This document shows positions 45,720 through 58,563 of a stretch of 64,000 bases of DNA, piece after piece; positions within the stretch are counted from its first letter, which is position 1, and the number at the start of each line of letters is the position of its first letter. A program made the translations under genes and the position numbers. Source of the stretch: Isoetes taiwanensis (taxonomy: Eukaryota; Streptophyta; Lycopodiopsida; Isoetales; Isoetaceae); NCBI GenBank assembly GCA_021234155.1, contig JAJEKV010000058.1, positions 6,880,992 to 6,944,991 of the forward strand. Direction: 5' to 3'. The notes under the pieces were generated by a model that saw only the letters and a program-made list of their open reading frames with translations, searched no databases and was not told where the DNA came from.

Positions 45720-46640
45720 CCATCCTTGTTTAAAGAGGATTCGCTTGGTGTGATCCTTGCGTAAAAAAGTAAATAGAAACACAAATATTGAACTTACAAC
45801 TTAGCGTAAAGAAATAGTATTTTAATAAACCAACGCTTTACATGCTAACACTTTACACTTTAAATATGATATTTCTTTCTTTCCTTTTACTTGAAAGCTA
45901 TTTTTTTTTTCAAGATGGATCACACCAAGCGAATAATACATATGCAAAAAAAGGGACACACTAAATTCGCATGGTGTGATCCACTTTCTTATTTGTTGTC
46001 AAATTAAAATTAAACACAAGTACTCATTCCTATTTGTATCTAAAATGCTTTACCACTCTTAAGTACATAAGTCATTATCCCTTTTCAAAGAGCATATTAT
46101 TTTTCAAGAAGGATCACATCAAGCGAATAGTACATATGCAACAAAAATGGAACACACTAAATTCGCATCGGTGATCCACTTTCTTATTTGTTGTCAAATT
46201 AAAATTAAACACAAGTACCCCTTCTCATTTAATGCTTTATCACCCTAAGTGCATAAAGTTATTAGTCCTTTTCAAAGAGCATATCTTTTTTTAAGAAGGA
46301 TCACATCAAGCATCCTATTTGCATCTAAAATACTTTACCAACTCTAGTAGTACATAAAGTTATTAGCCTTTTTCAAAAAGCAAACACTTTATCAATAAAT
46401 GAGCACGTCACATATCCACACTTAACTTCAAATAAGACACATATATATTTCTTTTATTAAAAGATAATCAAAGTAATTTTACTATAGGAAGTCATCTTTT
46501 TCCAAAAAGATCACACCAAGTGAATTTTGTATATAAGCTAAAAGGTTGGAATGTACTAAATTAAGCATGGTGTGATCCACTTTCTTGTTTGTTGTCAATA
46601 GATAATAACACCAAGTCCCTCATCAATAGTCTCCCATTTG
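45720..46640. repeat. ~200-bp tandem repeats with inverted GGATCACACC boxes
   Basis: About four diverged units start near 45900, 46100, 46290 and 46495. In each, GGATCACACCAAGCGAAT is followed ~45-60 bp later by its inverted form ATTCGCATGGTGTGATCC, then a shared tail (ACTTTCTTATTTGTTGTC). A lone box is at ~45735 and a related one at 47270-47345. Confidence 0.75.
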
Positions 46641-49199
46641 CATATAAAATATGTATCATTCCAAGTTATATTATGTTTTATGAACTAAACTTTTCAAAGA
46701 GGGTCCCAAAGCAAAATACAAATACTTAATCAATAAGCCAACACTTTACCAACAACCAAAGCTTTATTAAATAAGATTTTTATGTTATTTTATCAAACCT
46801 AACAATGTTTCCATATGTGACACTTTTGAGTTAACTGATCAAAGGCTCATGAAAGCGACATTTTATACAATATATCTTTGGAGCTTTTGTGTGGTGGCAT
46901 TAGTAAACACCTCTAATGGAGCAAATATTTTGTAACTCATTTTTCAACAACCCGGATGCACGTCTTATCAAACATTTCTTCATTGCAAGGGACACCATTC
47001 TCATAAGGCTTGCACAATTCGCTTAAAAGAGGTCATGGGGACGACTTTCAAGCTGGGCTCCCACAACTTTACAACGTAAAACTAGATGCACATTGCCCTG
47101 AATGTATATCTTGGAAAAGCATGTCTCTTATGTCCATATGTTAGACAACAACGATGCTAGTAATGCTTTTCCCTAGTCTCAAATCCCCGACATCTGATAA
47201 ATATAGCCCAAAGAAAAATATTTGATTCAGTGAGTGAATATAAATCAAGAAGAGGGAAGAAAAAAGAAGCAAGGATCACATGACGCGAAATCTCACTACA
47301 CATTTACAAAGTGCATATGCATTTTCGCATGGTGTGACTGTGATCCATGTATTATTGAGGGTGCAAATTTGCAAATATCCTCCTCTTCAAATCCCTTCCC
47401 CCCTCCCTTCCTTTTTTTTTTGCAATATACTATCCATAGCATTTATTTTGAACCCTATGGTTCTACCTATTCATTGCGTATGAATGTCGCTCCGGCGATG
47501 TAACTCCATAGTCACCCTTCGTTAAGGATAGCATTCTCACCCACGAGCCTATGGATAGATATCCTTCCACCGTCAGATCGATCGGTCGTTGAATTGTGAA
47601 CATGGCATGTAACGTACGTTTGCTTGTCCGCACATCGCCTCGCCGTTGTTGCTTAACTCTATGCTCGCCCCGCAAAAACACAGACACTATTGGAGACTTG
47701 GATTCCAAATGAAGAGCGGAAGGAGGAGGATGCACGTGCGGCGCTAATGTGAACAATGGAAATCTTGGTGCCAAATTTTGATAAGGTGGTTGGTGCATGT
47801 GGGCATGTGCATGATGGGGGGGAAAAGTAGCCATTATTTTGGTCCAGCGATCGATTTTTGAAAAATGCGGGCCATTAATGTGGTTGCAATGAATGCACAA
47901 ACATGTCCTATGAAATTTAAGCCATGTGGATGCCAAGTAAGCCTGCTCCTCTTTCTACTTGCCAACTAATCGACTTTGGAAAAAAATAAAACATCATTGG
48001 TCGCGAGAAACATGGCGATGGAATTCTGGCATCCAAGATATGGGCCATTTTCAGACCCCAAATCTGCCCTAATGGTACATATCCAAACCCGCAGTAGGGT
48101 TTCATCGAATAAAGCTAGGGTTTGATCCATTTGGGGATATGGAGCAACAAGAGCAAAAGCCAGCCAGTCCCAGTTGAGAATGGTCCTGTTGGGAAAAGCA
48201 GGTAAGGACGACTCTGTTTTTGTTTGCTAAAGGAAGAAAAATAGGGGCAAAAGTACTAAGTTCAAAAACAAAGAACCCACATCTGTTTATCGATGTTGAG
48301 AAGGCTTATATGGCCTCAATTTGGACGTGCTCTGTGTTTCATTATGTTAAAAAAATGGAGACGTGCATAACCTAGGCAGGAAGCCAGCTGATCTTGTTTG
48401 AATGGGACTGTAGCGGTGAATCAAGCTGATCTTATTTCAACGGGATCACAACGGTGAGTCTGGGATGCATCCAACAAGGATTCATTAGGTGCTGTCAACA
48501 AGGAAAAATCTAGTCTTTTCCTGCGCTTGTTCTTCGAGATACGATATTCATAAGCTTCCCTAGTACTTGCTATTTTTGCACTACCACATTTTTCTATCCC
48601 TATTTGGTCGATTCTGAACCTGTTCATTACGACTCCGTGCATTGTCCTTTCAAATCTTATATTTGTACATGCATAACCTAATGGATATGCTCAGACATGG
48701 TATGAAACTGCTACTTGGAGAAGCCATCTGGTAGATGGTTCAGTTTATAGAGGGCATCTTGTTTTGCTTGGTAGTGCTGGGCTTTGTGGATTTGCAGCTT
48801 CTTTAGTAAAGAAGAAAGTATGGATATCAATGTGGCAATGATAGAAGTGTATACTGGAAAGAAATGAAGAAGACTTGTCCAAGAAAACTCCATTCCACTA
48901 AAGTTTCTCACACAAACATAAATGTAAGGTCACAACAATTCTACTATGAGAGCCAATGATATGTTGCCATGTGGCAACAATTCTTTTAAAGAATGCTAAA
49001 TGACATTTTATCTTTTGCGACATCAATTTCTTCCCTCTTACCTGGCGATTCTGCTATTCTACCCTCGACTCTTCATATTCTACCCAACATTCTGGCCGAT
49101 TTAACCCCACAAAATTGCTTTTACCTTACATTCACGTTGCAAGAATCACCTCCTGCTGCAAATTCTGAGGTGGAAGCAATGTCGATGGACCAATGACAC
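46641..49199. other. Non-coding; repeated exon-like block at 48078-48205
   Basis: No gene supported; frames at 47463-47936 and 48993-49196 show no domain. 48078-48205 (GTAGGGTTTCATCGAAT..GATATGGAGCAACAAGAG.. ending CAGGTAAG) is a diverged copy of 41315-41462 and looks like a promoter-plus-first-exon block ending in a splice donor. Confidence 0.45.
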
Positions 49200-49206
49200 C
49201 ACCATT

Positions 49207-49305
49207 TCACCCTTAGGCAACATTCCTAGAAATTAAAGATGTCAATTGTCACAATGGGAACATTTCTAGAGATTAAAGATGCCACTTATCACAAAGTGAT
49301 TGCTT
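49207..49305. repeat. Short tandem duplication
   Basis: A ~50-bp unit (ACATTCCTAGAAATTAAAGA...TCACAA) is repeated twice with several mismatches. Confidence 0.7.
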
Positions 49306-49439
49306 TCGTGGGCAGGATTGCAACTAGGTTGCTTTTACGAGTCTGGTAGTGGAAGATCACACACTTATATTCACACTTCTTATTTGATTATTATTACCTT
49401 CACACTGTGCTACATTCACTTATTCACTTATCACAACCA

Positions 49440-49995
49440 ATGTTGTTAAAAAACCCGTTTTTTATTTTTAAAGTACCTCTATAAAAATCCTCACGTTTTT
49501 TAAAGGATTTTTATGATTTGGTATGGCCAAAAATAAAAAAATAAAAAAAATTGCACTGCTTTATTGGACGTATTTGCTATTGTTAACATGCACATTTTTG
49601 CTACAAGTTACAAAACGTAGCACGTGAACAAGTAAATCAGAAGTTTATGCTGCTATTAGAAACTATTAAGTTCAAGTACAAAGATATCATAGCTATTTTG
49701 CCATGCAACTCTTAAGAAGGTTCAGAAAAACGTTATATAGAGGTTAAAAAATGTAACAATTTTATATGCAAGGATAAATAAGTTCAAGAATATCATATAT
49801 TTGGATTAAAAAAATCACAGTCTAAGGATTTTTAAGGATTTTTAAAGATTTTTAAGGATTTTAAAGATTTTTAACGTATTTAGATTTTTAACGTATTTTA
49901 TATGAAATACGTTTTTAAAGATTTTTTCCAAAAAATTTAAAACTCTTCAAAAAATCTTAAAAAACGTTTTTTAAACGTACGGATTTTGACGTCAC
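49440..49995. repeat. AT-rich inverted-repeat/low-complexity block
   Basis: The ends carry related inverted material (AAACCCGTTTTTTA..., ...AAACGTTTTTTAAACGTACGG). The interior has a run of TTTTTAAGGA units at 49820-49880. Possibly a MITE; no coding content. 49996-50855 after it holds further non-coding AT-rich DNA with GGGGGCATGCATGGGCATGC repeats at ~50448. Confidence 0.5.
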
Positions 49996-50859
49996 AACAT
50001 ATATATTGTAGCTTCAATTTTTGTTTGATACCAATTTTTGTTTGAAGCTAATTTTTCTACGCTGAGGATGAATTTCATTTCGACACGTGGAGAAGACTGT
50101 AGTCGAAATTAAAGCTTGGGTGAGACTTCAGGCCCTTTTTCCACAGTAGTCTTATCTCTAAAAGTCACATATTTTATCCAATGATGTTTGGCCACCTATT
50201 GTCTTAAAAGTAAATCACTTTTCCACTATAAAAATAAGACATGTCTTATTTAGGTTCGAAGTAGGTGGATACCTTTTACTTTTGGGGATTTCCCCCGCCG
50301 TAAAATAAGACACCTAGTTTTATCATAATATATATAAAATTACTTGGGATGCCCCCATGAAATAGATATCTATATATTCAAATCGATCTAGGCCATTCAT
50401 TTAAAAATAGGTGAGGTGGTGAACACATAGCCATTGGATCTCCATGGGGGGCATGCATGGGCATGCATGGGGGCATGCACCACATCCCCAAGCCATTGGA
50501 TCAAAATGGGAGAAGAAATCCTAGCCTTTCAATTTTGTGAGGAAGGTGCAAGGAAGGTGCCAAAAAGTGGATTTGGTGCAACAAATTATAACCGTTAGAT
50601 CAAAAAGTGAGGATAAATCCTAACCCTTAACTTTTTATATTAAATTGATATTTTCTTTTTTAAAAGAGGTGAGGTGGCACTCTCATTAATAAAAAGTTAG
50701 AAATCATTTATGAATACACTTTCCAAGAAGCTTCTTTTTCTTAATCGCATTCAAATGCACGTAACTTGCAGTATAGAGGTCGGATGAAGGTGAGGCCTAC
50801 GCCATTGGATCCCCTCTAAATAGAGAGCTTTCCAATGACTAGTGCTTTGGCACTATTCA

Positions 50860-52740
50860 GTTGCAAGTGGAGATTCTAAGAATCTTCTTAGAATCTTAGA
50901 AGCTTACGAAATCTATGATAATTTAAGGGAATCTAGGAGAATCTTCATGGGATCTTTAAGAATCTAGAGGAATCTCAACAGAATCTTAGGGAATCTGAAG
51001 AATCTCAAGAGAATCTTCAGGATTCTTGGGAGAATCTTTGAGAATCTAAGGGAATCCTCATAATATCTCAAGAAAGCTAAGAGAATCTACATAGAATCTT
51101 GGGGAATGTAGAGGAATCTTGATATAGTCTTTGGGAATTTAAGGAATCTCAAGAAAACCTTAGGGACTATGGGAACCTTAAGAGGATCTATGGGAATCTA
51201 ACAGAATCTTCATAGCATCTTAGAAAATCTAAATAGAATCTTGGGGAATTTATATGAATCTTGAGAGAATAGTTCGGAATATAGGGAAATCTCGATGGAA
51301 TCTTTAAGAATCTAGGGGAATCTTGATGAAATGTTGGAGAATCCAAGGAAAGCTTCGTAGGATCTAAGGGAATCTACATAGAATTGTGTCTAGGTGAATC
51401 TTGGGACAATCTTTGAGGATCTATGGGAATCTCGAGAGAATTTATGGAAACCTAGGGAATCTTCATAAAATATTTGAGAATCTAGGTGAACCTTGATAGA
51501 ATCTTAGAGAATCTAGGGGAATCTACATAGAATCTTTAAAAATCTAGGGGAATCTCGATAGAATCTTTTAGATTCTATGGGAATCTTGATGGAATCTCAA
51601 TCTTCATAGTATCTAAGGGAATCTAAAAGAATCTCAATAAAATCTTTAGGAATCTAGGGGAATCTTCATGAAATCTTTGAAAAATTATAGGAATCTTCAT
51701 AGGATCGAAGGGAATCAAGAGACAATACAAAGAGTCATGGAAAATCTAGGTGAATCTTAGGGCAATCTCTAGAAATCTAGGGAAATTTCGAGAGGACGTA
51801 AGGATATCGAAGGGAATCTTCATAGGATATTTGAGAATCTAGGTGAATCTTCTTAGGATCTTAGAGAATCTAAGAGAATCTACATAGAATCTTGGGGAAT
51901 TCATGTGAATCTTGAGAGAATATTTGGGAATCTTGATGGGGTCTTTGAGATTCTAGGGGAATCTTGATGGAATCTTGGAGAGCATAAAGGAATCTACATA
52001 TGATCTAAAGAAATCTTCATAAAATCTTTAATAATCGAGGGGAATCCCTGGGAATCTTGATGAAATCTTGGAGAACCTAAAGGAATCTTCATAGAATCTA
52101 AGAGAATCTAAAAGAATCTTCATAAAATCTTTGAAAATCTAGGAGAATCTTGATGGAATCATGGAGAATCCTGAGGAATCTATATAGAATCTTAAGGAAT
52201 CTAAGGGAATCTTGATGGAATTGTGGAGAATCTAGAGGAATCTTTATAGAATCTATAGGAATTCAAGATAATCTACATAGAACCATGGGGAATGCAGGTG
52301 AATCTTGAGGCATCTTTAGGAATGTAGGGGAATCGAGAGAGAATTTATGGGAACCTAGGGAATCTTTATAGAAATACTTGATAATTTAGGGGAATCTTAA
52401 TAGAATCTTAGAGAATCTAGGAAATATACATAGAATCTTGAGAAAACTATGTGAATCTTGAGAGAATCTAAGAGAATCTTCATGGAATCTTGGAGAACCT
52501 TCTATGATCTAAAGGAATCACAAGGACATCTTGGAGAATCTTTAGGAATCACAAGAGAATCTTTAAGAATTTAGGGAAATCTTGATGGAATCTTGAAGAA
52601 TATAGGAGGATCTACATAGAAACTTGAAGAATCTAGAGAAATCTTGGGATCTCAAGATCTTAAGGAATAATGGAAAAATTTGAGGAGAATCTTAAGGATT
52701 TTATGAAAATATCAAGAGATTCCAGTAAAATCTAAGAGAT
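50860..52740. repeat. ~1.9-kb GAATCT-rich degenerate satellite
   Basis: Almost every 10-17 bp contains GAATCT or a near variant, arranged as units such as AGAATCTAGGGGAATCTTGAT of roughly 30-35 bp with no strict period. It is purine-biased on the plus strand. No open frame or terminal repeats. It lies between two unrelated AT-rich regions. Confidence 0.9.
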
Positions 52741-52865
52741 ATATCATTGTATTTGGCTTCTAGTTGGATTTGTACAGTCCCTAACTCGTACAGGCCCTAC
52801 ATAGTACAAAGACTTGTTTGAATATATAACTACTAGAAAAAGTGCCCAGCGTTCTGGGCTTTTGT

Positions 52866-52918
52866 TGGGATTAAATTTCATGGGTTAAATTTCATGGATT
52901 AAATTTCATGGGTTAAAA
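52866..52918. repeat. 16-17-bp tandem repeat
   Basis: Three units of GGATTAAATTTCATGGG, in tandem. Confidence 0.85.
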
Positions 52919-52929
52919 GCGCCAGCTAG

Positions 52930-53805
52930 GCGATATTGATGTGGAGCTTGTTGGCTAAATTGTTTATTTTTCATCCAAAATACAAATCCAACTTACGTGT
53001 GCATATGTCCAAATGAATGGTGATGTAACTAAGAATTGTTGTAAATCATCCGTATCATTGTGTTTCATATGCAATTTGTTCTTTTGCAGCCCTAGATCGA
53101 TGCAATCCAAAAGTGCATCCTAGAAGATGTTGACTTGGAAATAAGGTAGTTAGTCCTGTGTAGAGCAATTATGGGCTAAAATTTGGTGTTTTATTGTGCA
53201 AAAGCTGTTCTTTACAGTTTTACATGCAGTTTGCTCTTTTACAATTCTTGGCAGTTTGGGCATACTATGCTCTTTTGTTTCTTGTCCCTGTATTAAGTGT
53301 TCATTCAAGTATATAATTTGATGATGCATAATGTATTTTTTAACAATATGGCTGTGGCATTAATTGGCTCCTCTTTGCGCCATTGTAATTTTGCGGGGAC
53401 TACATCCCCTTTCGCAATGGGATATTATGAGGTCTTTTCTCTTCTAATATATGACGGACCAAAGAACTTTCAGGGAAATGACTAAATAGATTACCCAAAA
53501 GGTGGGTGTCATGAATGCCGCTGCAGACATGGCAGATCTATATCCAGATTTATTGTTCATCAAGCAGTATCAGAAAAAGAATCTCAAAATCAGCAGGCAG
53601 GGAATTTTCTATCCACTTCATACTATCTTGCATTAAAGCATTGGAATAAGGAGAAAGAGTATTTCTTAAAATGGTCCAAAATCTAAAATGAACTTGTGAC
53701 TTTAAAAGTTCCCATGACTACTATTGAAAGTGTCCTATAGGAGTCTTCCCTACCTTTTTTAACCTCTAAGCACCGACCTCCCATGCCTGAATGGCAATAA
53801 GACAA
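52930..53805. other. Non-coding left flank of duplication copy B
   Basis: No recognisable gene. The sequence switches to copy B at ~53806 without an evident terminal repeat or target duplication at the joint. Confidence 0.5.
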
Positions 53806-54500
53806 GCTCAAGCAGACCATTTCTTTGACACTAAGCACTATTAAGAGGCCACCAAAAAATGAAGATGGGGTCAGAGTGCTTCAGGTCCGAAAGTTGTACA
53901 CGGCACATGTGGCTATCCTTAAGCAAAGAATGAGAAGGAATCCTCATGCCCATGTGTCGCCACTAGTTGTGATGGTGGACAGAAGTCAGTGCAACCAATT
54001 AAAAGACTACAAAAAGGCAGATTTTGAAGATTACACCTATTATGTTCTTGGAGGCACACATAGTTATAAAGCAAGAAAAGAACTTTCAAAAGAAGAAAGC
54101 CGTAATGAAGTCTGAAAGAGCGTGGAAGCACATATCTATGTGGGGTGATGACGAAGAGGCAAAAGTCATTGCCGTGAGTCACAATCTCGACAATGACTTC
54201 GGACTAAAGATGAGCCTAATAGACAAGATTAAGCTTCATGCACCGAGAGTACGTGGATTTTCAAACAAGTGCATGGAGACGACTTCAAAACAAAAGAACA
54301 AGCTTCAAGAGCTTCGAGAAGCCCTGTGTGATGATCTTTGCCTTTCGAGTTATGATTGGGATAAGAAACCCATTATGGTCGTCAAACAATACGATAACTA
54401 CTTTCGCCTAGCTTTCGTGAGATGGTCAAGTAAGTAAAAGCTTCAATTCAATCTTTTGTAGTATGTTTGGCGTAGTTAGAAGCTTGTAATAGCCTAGTGA

Positions 54501-54618
54501 CGGTATAAATTTATACCGTGGGCACGGTATAAATTTATACCGCGGTGCACGGCCTTGCACGACACGGTATAAATTTATACCTGTAAATTTATGCACCGGC
54601 AACCGTATAAATTTATAC
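54501..54618. repeat. Palindrome P array, copy B intron 3
   Basis: Four intact copies (54501, 54525, 54563, 54603), three of which are damaged in copy A, plus a partial one near 54582. Confidence 0.95.
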
Positions 54619-55684
54619 CGTGTTGAGTCGCCGTGCCCATCCTCTTACGCCATTCAACACTAAACTTCGTTTGAACATTTACAGGTGTGGGATCTTCAAG
54701 AGAGAATTTTTTGTATGTTCGAAGATGGGGAGCTCAAAGAACAAGCTAGGGACGCAGGATAGAAACCAAAGAAAGGTGGTGAATCAAAACAAAAAAATAT
54801 GAGCATTGTACCCGGACGCTAGCTGATTCTGGTCTTAAAAGCAAAGAAATATTTGTTACTTTGTTGGAAAAAGTAGTTGCCAAAGAATTCACATTAGACG
54901 AGATGGCCAAGGAAGCTAAAACGTAAGCCTCACTTGCTATGCCAAGTTTTTTTCTACCTTTTTTTGTCTTACAATACTTTTCCCTCTGCAGTCAGAAAGA
55001 CATTGTCACTTGCCAGGCCGAGTTAATGAAGCAGCTCAACCTAGAAGACTGGGAGGAGTGCAAACTTTTGTACCCAAGTTGCACCACAGACAGTATCATC
55101 AGAGAGCACGCAGTTAACTTCAGTGGCTGGGTAAGTTTTGCAAACAATATGTTATGTGTTTGTGCCTTTGTCTTACATTACTCTTCTGTAACAAGAAGAA
55201 GGGGCTACCAACCGGATTTTTAAACCCGGGTTCGTGAGGGCCAAAGAAGAGAGGCAAAGGCTTAAGGCAATTGAACAGTGGTAGAGAGGTCGCCACTTCA
55301 GCTTTGATCGTACATATATGAGAGATTTACCACATTTGGTCGACGCCCAAAGATGGGGTTGTTGAGGGTGATTGTACAAGGCTGGGGACTCTTTTAGACA
55401 AGCAAAATTTTACATTATGCATTGCAGATATTCCTTATGGATTTAAAATAAAGGATAGCGCTTTTGATGAGGAGGCTTTCACTCACGTGCAAGTCCGGTC
55501 TTTCCTGGATGGCCTAAAAGAAGTCACGACACATCCAAAACCGGAGGGTCATCATTTTCATTCCGACCTTCGCATCGACGATGTCGGTGCTTAAACCTAT
55601 GGGAGCGGGCGTAACGCCGCGCCGGCAAAAGCTAGCGTTTGGTAAGCTTCACAATTAACGCTTTTTGTTTTACGGTAACTCCAC

Positions 55685-55848
55685 TGTATAAATTTATACC
55701 ACATCTGTCTTAAGGTTTAAATTTTAAAGGCTGGAACAACCGCGGTATAAATTTATACAGCAAGGCAATGTCTGTTCAAATTTATACGGCTTGCCGCCGT
55801 GGTATAAATTTATACAAAGAAGGCAACCGTCAGATAAGTTTATACCGC
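55685..55848. repeat. Palindrome P array, copy B intron 6
   Basis: Three intact (55686, 55743, 55800) and two partial copies; another intact one ends the gene at 56602-56619. Confidence 0.9.
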
Positions 55849-57026
55849 CACACTACTTGGGCTAACTTATTTTTCCTTGTTTTCTTTTTACTAATTTCTA
55901 ATTCCGCTTTTGCTTGGCGTGCTTAAAACAAACGTCAAGGGTCATGGTGGTGGTCCGTGCTTAGTGAGTCTGTTTCGAGCATTTTCATATAGGTTTTACA
56001 GTAGCGGACACCAAAAAAACCATGATTCATTTTAACACGCAGAATGAGAAGACTTCTCCCTGCAATGCATTTCAGTTCCCAGCTGTTCCGCAGAAATTAA
56101 GAGACCCACGGCGACAAGTTGGGTGTGGTGTCCCATTATCGAAGCCGCAATGCACTTATTAATAATTTGGTACGGTGGTTTTCGCCTCGAGACCGGATCT
56201 TAGATGCCTTTTCCGGATCGTGCACCACGCCAGCCTTTGCACCCTTAAAGCAGAGCCGCAATGTCGCCTCAAATCGACATAGACCCGTGATAAAGTAAGT
56301 TTCATCAGGACCAGGATAAGCTCTTGTGAATCTTTTCCTGATGAAAATGAGGAACTGGGAGCAAAGAACGGTGCTAGCGATGCTAAGGGCACTTACACAG
56401 AAATCCAGCCTCCACTTACAGGAAGAAGAGATGAGGAGGTGGAGTTTGTCGACTTAGAGCCTGTGGTGCCCGAGCTAGAGAAACAAACTGCACTGCAAGC
56501 CATTGGAATCGAAGCGCGCCTCGCTATCATACCCTCACAAGAGTCATATCCTAAGGGGTACGAGAGTCCTGTGGACTGGGAAGAACCACCTCCTCCACCA
56601 GTTGTATAAATTTATACAGTCAAGATTACAAACTAACTTTCATTGTAAACTATGTGCTAAGAAATATAACATATTTTGATGATGATTTTTAATCTGAAAG
56701 CTTTGTCTCTTCAACAGTGCTTAATTAGAGCAACTCTTTCTTGCTCCATGATTTCACACTCTTTGTCTTCCCTATGTTTAATTTTCTTAGTACTTATATT
56801 AAGCTTGCAAAAAGACAAACTGTATTTCCTTCTATTTTCAGCAATAAATACTTATTCAGCTTTTAAATTTAATGTCACCCTCCTCAAAACAAGCTTTTTT
56901 TTTTTTTGCCCTCTTTAAAAAATGAAAAGGCTTCAAAAATGTTGGGGTATTTCGAATGCTAATTACTTAACAATCTATTTTGCTCCCTATTTTGTCTGTT
57001 TTTTTCAAGTTTCCAATTTTTATAAA

Positions 57027-57079
57027 GGAATCTTTCAAACGCACTTCTTAAATAAGTGCGTTTCATTTTAAACCTTGTT
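57027..57079 (-). repeat. Right terminal repeat, copy B
   Basis: Identical to 37546-37598. Confidence 0.7.
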
Positions 57080-57265
57080 TACATTGGTTCTGAATACATG
57101 GTCTCAGGAGTTTACATGAACACATAGCAGGATAAAACATATGCTTCAATCCCATGAGACATAAATGCAGCAAGCCAGCCGTGCACTAACTAACTTCTGC
57201 TACTAACAGCTATCTTCCATTATAAGCAAAATCAAAGTTGTTAGTTCAACGTGCTGCCTTTTTTG

Positions 57266-57457
57266 TTATAATTTCAAATCTACTCCTAAAGTACTTCTAT
57301 GTACAATAAACTTCTCCTTGATCAGAGGTTTAGTCAGCAGGTCAGCAGGCATTTCCTCTGGTGGAAGATGTTCCATAACAATAGTTTCATCCACTACTTT
57401 CTCCCGTGTGAAAGATTGGATCTCTTTGTATTTGTATGTATCCAATCTCTGATCCAA
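57266..57457 (-). pseudogene. Copia RNase H fragment, copy B
   Basis: Protein identical to the 37785-37976 fragment. Confidence 0.6.
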
Positions 57458-58080
57458 TTTCGTAACTAGACTGTCTCTCTTAGTGACCAGCGTTTTGTGA
57501 AGAATTACAAAAACCCCTATCTTGAGATTGTTGCTTTAAAATTTCAACAGGAGCAACTTTGTATTTAGTGGAATCTGTGCCTTTGGTGTCAGGCTGAATC
57601 GTAAAAGACCTAGCATGAAGCAATCAATTATCAGATTTCTCCATAAAATTAACCCTTAGAGCTTGTGCTTAATGCAAAATGAAAGGGTTAAAATCATGCC
57701 ATAGTTGCATCTTCACAACTTCCGATTTGGGATTAGTGGTTAACTTTCCTTGTGGCTTCAAAACCTTCTAATTTTGTTAACCTAGAGTTGTAGATGGAAA
57801 GGCTTCAAAAAATGCGCCTAGAGTTGTAGGATGGAAAGGCTTCAGAAAGAGTATTATTGAAGAAACATACCTATTAATTTTTAAGGAACTGCCCGGAGAA
57901 CTTGTGATAGGTTGCTGGGGAAGAACTTTACTGTCTGGATCAATATCCTCAGACTTCACCGTTCCACTTTTCCCTGGAGAAGGTACTGATTTTTTAAACA
58001 TCCCAAACCCTGATTCAGACAGCTGATCCAATGTATGCAGATTGATACAGATGTAGCCATGCATTCTGCTCAGCCTAACT

Positions 58081-58563
58081 TTGATCTTGCTATATGTTGA
58101 TGACATGGTCTTCACGGAAGATGCAGCACAGTTAATTGCCCATAGTAAGGAGATGCTAGCACAACAGTTTGAAATCACTGAACCCTTTATGCAGCATCCC
58201 AAGCAATCACAGTGGCAAGCAGCTAAAAGAGTTTCTCATTACCTAAAGGGTACTTTTACAGATGCTCTTTATTACAGTTCAACTGATAGTTGTACTCTCA
58301 ATCTTTTCTCTGATTCAGATATGACCACTAGTGATGTTGAATGGAGAAAGTCACGTACAGGATATGTTTCTTTCTTAGCTGATAATGCTATCACATGGCA
58401 CTCTAAAAAGCAGTCCACTGTTAGTATCAGTACCTCAGAGGTTGAACTCAAAGCTTTTATGCATAGCTCTAATATCATGTCCTCCAGCTACTTTGTTAGG
58501 CTGAGCAGAATTATCAAAGTTAGCCCTTTCTTTGTTTTCCTTTCTTGGTGTACAGATATGTAA
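58081..58563 (+). pseudogene. Copia RT-RNase H fragment, copy B
   Basis: Protein identical to the 38602-39084 fragment, including its internal deletion. The DNA just before it (57990-58080) differs strongly in clusters from copy A. Confidence 0.8.

Larger units (their letters stand above)
53806..56607 (+). pseudogene. ParB-methylase gene, copy B, 5'-truncated
   Basis: It begins within exon 3, so it lacks the N-terminal domain and start. Exons: 53806-54429, 54685-54922, 54992-55130, ~55189-55641, ~55920-56607. Introns keep the same positions and palindromes. ParB blocks are clear (VLGGTHSYKARKEL, VIAVSHNLDNDF). Motif IV DIPYG is retained, and the motif I region (~56205-56285) is more damaged than in copy A. 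The exon 4 TAG is shared with copy A; other lesions differ, so several are not ancestral. Confidence 0.75.

Noticed and set aside
50860-52740. Heat-shock-element cluster (GAATCTTC fits GAAnnTTC)
   Set aside because: GAA/TTC blocks do not keep the 5-bp register required for stacked elements; they are a by-product of the GAATCT repeat.
53297-53485. 62-aa frame left of copy B
   Set aside because: No domain, AT-rich context, no splice-supported continuation.
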